DNA from: an uncultured Paenibacillaceae bacterium
Lineage (GTDB): Bacteria; Bacillota; Bacilli; Aneurinibacillales; Aneurinibacillaceae
Length of the DNA stretch: 17,007 bases
Reading direction: 5' to 3'
Assembly (NCBI GenBank): GCA_946478845.1
Contig: CAMLDI010000049.1
Coordinates: 1-17,007 of the forward strand
Below, piece by piece: positions 13,718 through 17,007 of the stretch. The position numbers and the translations under genes are program-made. The notes beneath the pieces are model-generated. The model had not been told where the DNA came from, did no database searches, and saw only the letters and a program-made list of their open reading frames with translations. Within the stretch, counting starts at the first letter, position 1; every line of letters begins with the position of its first letter.

Positions 13718-15529
13718 ATGATATTGCAATCGTTAGTGGATTATTATCAGATGCTGTTAGAACAGAATAATGATCATATTCCTAGGATTGGATATAGTGA
13801 TGAAAGCGTGCATTTTTGTCTTGTTATAGATGTAAAAGGAGATTTAAAAAGTGTTCGTGATCTCCGGGATCAAAGTGAAAATAAAAAATCATCAAAGTTA
13901 GTTCCAATAAAATTAACACTGCCAGAACGTGTACAAAGATCTAGCGGAATTACATCGAATTGTTTTTGGGAGAATGCTGAATATTCTCTTGGGATAGTTA
14001 CTAAAAAGGGTAAGAAAGATAAAACCAAAGAGAGATTTCAGTCTTTTTGTAATTTGCATAGGAGTATTTTAGACAATTTATCTGATGATGGTGCCAAAGC
14101 TTTACTTTCGTTTTTGGATAAACATGAAAAAAGTAATTGCCAAAATCAATTATTAAAAAATTTTGAAGATGATTTAAAAAATGGAGAGATTTTGATTTTT
14201 AAATTAGAAGGTGATGTTCAATACCTGCATGAAAGACCTGCTTTAAAAAATGCATGGGAAAAATACTATAGTCAAAAAGGGGAACAAGCTAAAGGGGTTT
14301 CTCTTCTATCGGGTAAAGAAGGTGCAATTTCAGAAAATCATGCCACTATTAAAGGGGTAAGAAATGCACAATCATCAGGAGCAAGGATAGTATCGTTTAA
14401 TTCCAAAGCATTTGAATCGTATGGGCATCAGAAGGGATATATTTCTCCTATCACTGAAGAGGAAATGTTTCAATATACAACAGCATTAAACTATTTACTT
14501 TCAAAGAAAAGGCAATGCATACAAATTGCAGATGCAACAACGGTCTTTTGGTCTAAATCAAATTATATAGATCAGACGGATTTGGTTTATGCACTTTTAA
14601 CAGGAGCAGAAATTGAGAATGAAGTAAAGATAAGTGAAGAGAAAAGGGAAAATGAACATGATACTAAGCTTATTCATTCTTTTTTAAAGGGAATACAAAA
14701 AGGAAATCCAATAAATTGGGATCAAACAAAATTAGATCCTGATACTGAATTTTATATATTGGGTCTTTCTCCTAATAACGCTAGAATATCTATTCGCTAT
14801 TTTTATAAAAAAAGTTTCGGAACAACTGTCCAAAACATTGCACAACATTATAAAGATACTGAAATGGATTTTAATAGTAATAGATATGGTCCACTTACTC
14901 CATGGAGAATGTTAAATGAAACGGCAGTAAACGATAAAATCCATCCATTATTAGGAGGTGCTTTGTTTAAAGCTTTGTTAACTGGAGCTAGGTATCCAAA
15001 TATGTTTTATCAACAAATTTTACAACGCGTAAGAGCAGAGCAGAGTATCAATTATTATAGAGCAGCATCAATAAAGGGATATTTAGTGAGAAAGGCAAGA
15101 TTTGAAAATAATATTTTAAGAGAGAGGATGATTACGGTGTCTTTAAGCGAAGATAGAGATGATTTTGCCTATTTGTTTGGCAGATTATTTGCGGTTTTAG
15201 AAAGTACACAATTAGCTTCTAGTCCAGGTTTGGAAAGAACAATCAAGACAACTTATTTTTCTAGGGCCAGTACTACTCCAAAAGTAGTTTTTTCTACTTT
15301 ACTTAGGTTAAACCAATATCACCAAGACAAATTAGCGAAAGAAAAAAAAGGAAAAGGACTTCAAGTAAAACTTGACAAATTGATTACTCTTATTTTAGAG
15401 AAAATTTCAACTGTCCCAGCTCAATTAAATTTAGAAGAGCAAGGGGATTTTATGCTAGGTTACTATCAGCAAAAACAAGATTTATATAGAAAAGGAGATA
15501 GCGAAAATGGGAACAGTAATAAAAAATAA
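13718..15529 (+). CDS. cas8c: Cas8c (Csd1), large Cascade subunit, type I-C
   Basis: The 603-residue protein has the usual length and sequence character of Csd1/Cas8c, the large subunit that recognises the PAM and helps open target DNA. The N-terminal half includes LPERVQRSSGITSNCFWENAEYSLG, typical of the family. The C-terminal ~130 residues form a helical bundle (AYLFGRLFAVLESTQ, then TPKVVFSTLLRLNQYH) that corresponds to the small subunit Cas11c. Many genomes annotate no separate cas11 in type I-C, because it is translated from within this gene. SD GGAGGTG lies 5 nt before the ATG. The 3' end overlaps cas7c by 23 nt. No stop or frameshift is seen, so it appears functional. Confidence 0.95.
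   Translation: MILQSLVDYYQMLLEQNNDHIPRIGYSDESVHFCLVIDVKGDLKSVRDLRDQSENKKSSKLVPIKLTLPERVQRSSGITSNCFWENAEYSLGIVTKKGKKDKTKERFQSFCNLHRSILDNLSDDGAKALLSFLDKHEKSNCQNQLLKNFEDDLKNGEILIFKLEGDVQYLHERPALKNAWEKYYSQKGEQAKGVSLLSGKEGAISENHATIKGVRNAQSSGARIVSFNSKAFESYGHQKGYISPITEEEMFQYTTALNYLLSKKRQCIQIADATTVFWSKSNYIDQTDLVYALLTGAEIENEVKISEEKRENEHDTKLIHSFLKGIQKGNPINWDQTKLDPDTEFYILGLSPNNARISIRYFYKKSFGTTVQNIAQHYKDTEMDFNSNRYGPLTPWRMLNETAVNDKIHPLLGGALFKALLTGARYPNMFYQQILQRVRAEQSINYYRAASIKGYLVRKARFENNILRERMITVSLSEDRDDFAYLFGRLFAVLESTQLASSPGLERTIKTTYFSRASTTPKVVFSTLLRLNQYHQDKLAKEKKGKGLQVKLDKLITLILEKISTVPAQLNLEEQGDFMLGYYQQKQDLYRKGDSENGNSNKK
15128..15529 (+). CDS. cas11c: Probable internal Cas11c (small subunit) translated from within cas8c
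   Basis: In type I-C systems the small subunit is known to be made from an in-frame internal start near the 3' end of cas8c. Here two in-frame candidates sit exactly where the helical bundle begins: ATG at 15128 (133 residues) and GTG at 15137 (130 residues). A purine-rich run AAGAGAGAGG lies at 15118-15127; GAGAGG is 9 nt before the GTG, which is good SD spacing, while it abuts the ATG. The product would start at (M)ITVSLSEDRDDFAYLFGRLFAVLE and match the size of known Cas11c (about 120-130 residues). Its existence follows from family knowledge plus position; actual initiation at this site is inference. Confidence 0.5.
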   Translation: MITVSLSEDRDDFAYLFGRLFAVLESTQLASSPGLERTIKTTYFSRASTTPKVVFSTLLRLNQYHQDKLAKEKKGKGLQVKLDKLITLILEKISTVPAQLNLEEQGDFMLGYYQQKQDLYRKGDSENGNSNKK

Positions 15530-16379
15530 ATATGAGTTTATTTTGTTGTTTGACGTTGAGAATGGTAATCCAAATGGTGATCCTGATGCAGGAAACTTAC
15601 CTCGTATTGATCCAGAAACGAGCATAGGAATTGTAACAGATGTTTGTTTAAAGCGTAAAATTAGAAATTATGTTGATTTACGAAAAAAAGGCGAAATAGG
15701 CTACAAAATCTATGTCCAAGAAGGTACGGTTTTAAATAATACTCAAAAGTTCGCCTATGAATCTCTTGGAATTGAGAAAGACGATAAGGATGATAAGAAG
15801 AATAAAATAGATGCAAGGGATTTTATGTGTCAGAATTTTTTTGATGTTAGAACATTTGGAGCGGTTATGACTACAGGTGATTATAATTGTGGTCAAGTTA
15901 GAGGACCTGTGCAAATTAATTTTGCTAAAAGTGTTCATAGTGTAATTCCCCAAGAGTTAACAATTACTCGTTTGGCTGTGACTAATGAAAAAGACGAAAA
16001 AAAGGGTCAAACTATGGGGAGAAAAACATATATACCCTATGGTTTGTATCGTGTTGAAGGATATATTGATGCAAATCGAGCAATTTTAGAAAATGGAGGA
16101 ACAGGTTTTACTGAGGAAGACTTAGAATTGATTTTTGAAGCTCTAATAAATATGTTTGAGTTTGATCGTTCTTCATCAAAAGGAAAGATGATGGCTCAAA
16201 AATTAATCGTATTCAAACATGAATCAATTTTCGGAAATGCACCTTCACATAAGCTATTTGACCGGGTTAAAGTAGATTTAATAACCGAAACAACTGTACC
16301 TCGTACGATTCAAGATTTTAACATTACAATAGATTATTCAGATATTCCAAACGGTGTAGAGATTATAGAAAAGTTATAA
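15507..16379 (+). CDS. cas7c: Cas7c (Csd2), Cascade backbone subunit, type I-C
   Basis: The 290-residue protein shows the classic Csd2 start: LLFDVENGNPNGDPDAGNLPRIDPET, then GIVTDVCLKRKIRNYV. Several copies line up along the crRNA to form the backbone of Cascade. The central region with FFDVRTFGAVMTTGDYNCGQVRGPVQINFAKSVH is also family-typical, as is the length. The ATG at 15507 has GGAG 9 nt upstream and lies within the end of cas8c (23-nt overlap), so the stoichiometrically abundant Cas7 is translationally linked to Cas8. Downstream, about 220 bp of non-coding DNA separates it from cas4, which is unusual, since these genes are normally close. Confidence 0.96.
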   Translation: MGTVIKNKYEFILLFDVENGNPNGDPDAGNLPRIDPETSIGIVTDVCLKRKIRNYVDLRKKGEIGYKIYVQEGTVLNNTQKFAYESLGIEKDDKDDKKNKIDARDFMCQNFFDVRTFGAVMTTGDYNCGQVRGPVQINFAKSVHSVIPQELTITRLAVTNEKDEKKGQTMGRKTYIPYGLYRVEGYIDANRAILENGGTGFTEEDLELIFEALINMFEFDRSSSKGKMMAQKLIVFKHESIFGNAPSHKLFDRVKVDLITETTVPRTIQDFNITIDYSDIPNGVEIIEKL

Positions 16380-16392
16380 GAGTAAACATTAG

Positions 16393-16560
16393 ATAACTTC
16401 AGAAATTTATAGTTTTTATCATAGGTTAACTGGCAGAAAAAGACCCACTGTAAAACTTAGGGGAATCGCGGTAGCAGAAAGCTGATGATAATCTGCTAAT
16501 ATTTAAATTCAGATTAGTCTAACTAACTATGAATGAGTGGGGTTGAAGAAAGCCCCAGCT
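16393..16560 (+). mobile_element. Possible relic of an IS200/IS605 (TnpB) right end between cas7c and cas4
   Basis: A short frame (16393-16485) gives ITSEIYSFYHRLTGRKRPTVK..., ending LRGIAVAES and a TGA. It reads like a C-terminal tail of a TnpB-type protein but is too short to be sure. The following bases include ATGAATGAGTGGGGTTGAAG and AAGCCCC, a combination common near the right end of IS605-type elements in Firmicutes, as I remember them. No transposase, left end or complete terminal structure remains. The element call is tentative. Non-coding status and the unusual insertion into the operon are better supported. Confidence 0.3.
16472..16557 (+). ncRNA. Structured RNA-like segment with three consecutive hairpins
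   Basis: Three stems follow each other. The first is TAGCAGA (16472-16478) with TCTGCTA (16492-16498). The second is ATTCA (16507-16511) with TGAAT (16530-16534), enclosing TTAGT (16514-16518) with ACTAA (16522-16526). The third is TGGGGTT (16538-16544) with AGCCCCA (16551-16557), including one G-U pair and a GAAGAA loop. It lies in the sense direction of the cas operon between cas7c and cas4. It may be an omega-RNA remnant, a processing or attenuation element in the cas mRNA, or a separate small RNA. No T-tract follows the last stem, so it is not a simple terminator. Confidence 0.45.
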
Positions 16561-16586
16561 AATTGGAAGTTTCGTAGTATACATTG

Positions 16587-16594
16587 AAGGAGGG
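16587..16594 (+). promoter_or_regulatory. Strong ribosome binding site for cas4, pointing to a CTG start
   Basis: AAGGAGGG is a near-perfect SD. Its core GGAGG (16589-16593) is 8 nt from an in-frame CTG (16602), but 17 nt from the TTG (16611) and 20 nt from the ATG (16614). Confidence 0.55.
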
Positions 16595-16601
16595 TTTAAT
16601 T

Positions 16602-17007
16602 CTGAAATCGTTGATGGAATATAACGATGAAGACAGCTATCTTATGTTGTCTGGTATTCAACACTTTCAATTTTGTAAACGCCAATGGGCTTTAATTCAT
16701 ATAGAACAACAATGGGAAGAAAACGTAAGAACTATTGAAGGACAGCATTTGCATCATAAAGCTGATAAGCCATTTATAAAAGAGAAACGTGGGAACAAAC
16801 TTATTGTTCGTGGGATGCCAGTACAATCAAAGGAACTTAATATTACAGGCATTTGCGATGTTGTTGAGTTTATTAAAGATGACCGTGGTGTAGAAATCAA
16901 TGGTGCAGAAGGAAAATACGTTGCTTATCCTATTGAATATAAACGGGGAAAACCAAAAATGAACGATGCAGATGTATTACAACTAACAGCACAGGCTATG
17001 TGTTTAG
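16602..17007 (+). CDS. cas4: Cas4 exonuclease, type I-C adaptation, 3' truncated by the window
   Basis: The first ~135 residues of Cas4, a RecB-like nuclease that works with Cas1-Cas2 to trim prespacers and select PAM-bearing ones. Numbering from the CTG, there is the first cluster cysteine C25 in GIQHFQFCKRQWALIHIEQQW, a His-rich EGQHLHHKAD (47-55), the metal ligand D86 in GICDVVEF, E112 and K114 in PIEYKRGKPK, and the QLTAQAM helix. The remaining three cysteines of the iron-sulfur cluster should lie beyond base 17007. The frame is open to the edge. The start is unclear: spacing from AAGGAGGG favours CTG at 16602, but the ATG at 16614 is the conventional choice. cas1 and cas2 are expected next. 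Confidence 0.93.
   Translation, partial: MKSLMEYNDEDSYLMLSGIQHFQFCKRQWALIHIEQQWEENVRTIEGQHLHHKADKPFIKEKRGNKLIVRGMPVQSKELNITGICDVVEFIKDDRGVEINGAEGKYVAYPIEYKRGKPKMNDADVLQLTAQAMCL

Noticed and set aside
16380..16601. CreTA-like CRISPR-regulated toxin-antitoxin between cas genes
   Set aside because: I found no repeat-like sequence beyond a partial CATTGAA match at 16582-16588 and no tiny toxin ORF with its own promoter, so the three-hairpin segment is left as an unassigned RNA or an element relic.

Overview
The window looks like a low- to moderate-GC Firmicute, most likely a member of the Bacillales. Shine-Dalgarno (SD) sequences are strong, TTG and GTG starts are used freely, a YhcX-type GNAT/nitrilase fusion is present, and the CRISPR system resembles those of Bacillus and Geobacillus relatives. 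I cannot name a genus from the sequence alone.

Left part (1-6.8 kb). The window opens inside the 3' end of a plus-strand gene. A perfect-stem bidirectional terminator separates it from a tight minus-strand operon of six genes, in transcription order: an OleA/KAS III-like ketoacyl synthase, an ATP-grasp ligase, an OleD-like extended SDR, an HxHxDH metallo-beta-lactamase-fold hydrolase, a PaaK/F390-synthetase-like adenylate-forming enzyme, and an acyltransferase-like protein. Most junctions are short overlaps (4-nt ATGA or similar), so translation is probably coupled. An extended -10 promoter lies just upstream. The set looks like a small-molecule pathway that condenses acyl units, reduces the beta-keto product, activates the acid and joins it to a partner. 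It shares logic with OleABCD (beta-lactone/olefin) biosynthesis but has different activating and hydrolytic enzymes. I do not know its product.

Middle part (6.8-9.7 kb). A second minus-strand operon, with its own terminator and a plausible sigma-A promoter, encodes a 12-TM major facilitator transporter followed by a GNAT-nitrilase fusion of the YhcX type.

Right part (9.7-17 kb). This stretch is visibly more AT-rich and is devoted to CRISPR-Cas. It begins with a decayed N-terminal fragment of a different Cas3 (HD domain, one stop and several frameshifts). A perfect 13-bp hairpin and one isolated repeat resembling a type I-C CRISPR repeat follow. Then comes an apparently intact plus-strand type I-C operon: cas3, cas5c, cas8c (with a probable internal Cas11c start), cas7c and the beginning of cas4, which runs off the window. 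Between cas7c and cas4 sits about 220 bp of non-coding DNA that folds into three consecutive hairpins; it may be a relic of an IS200/IS605 (TnpB/omega-RNA) element. cas1, cas2 and the array are presumably beyond the right edge.

The intact genes should provide target binding and cleavage (Cas5-Cas8-Cas11-Cas7 Cascade plus Cas3) and, through Cas4, spacer acquisition. The relics around them record turnover of an older CRISPR locus and of mobile DNA.
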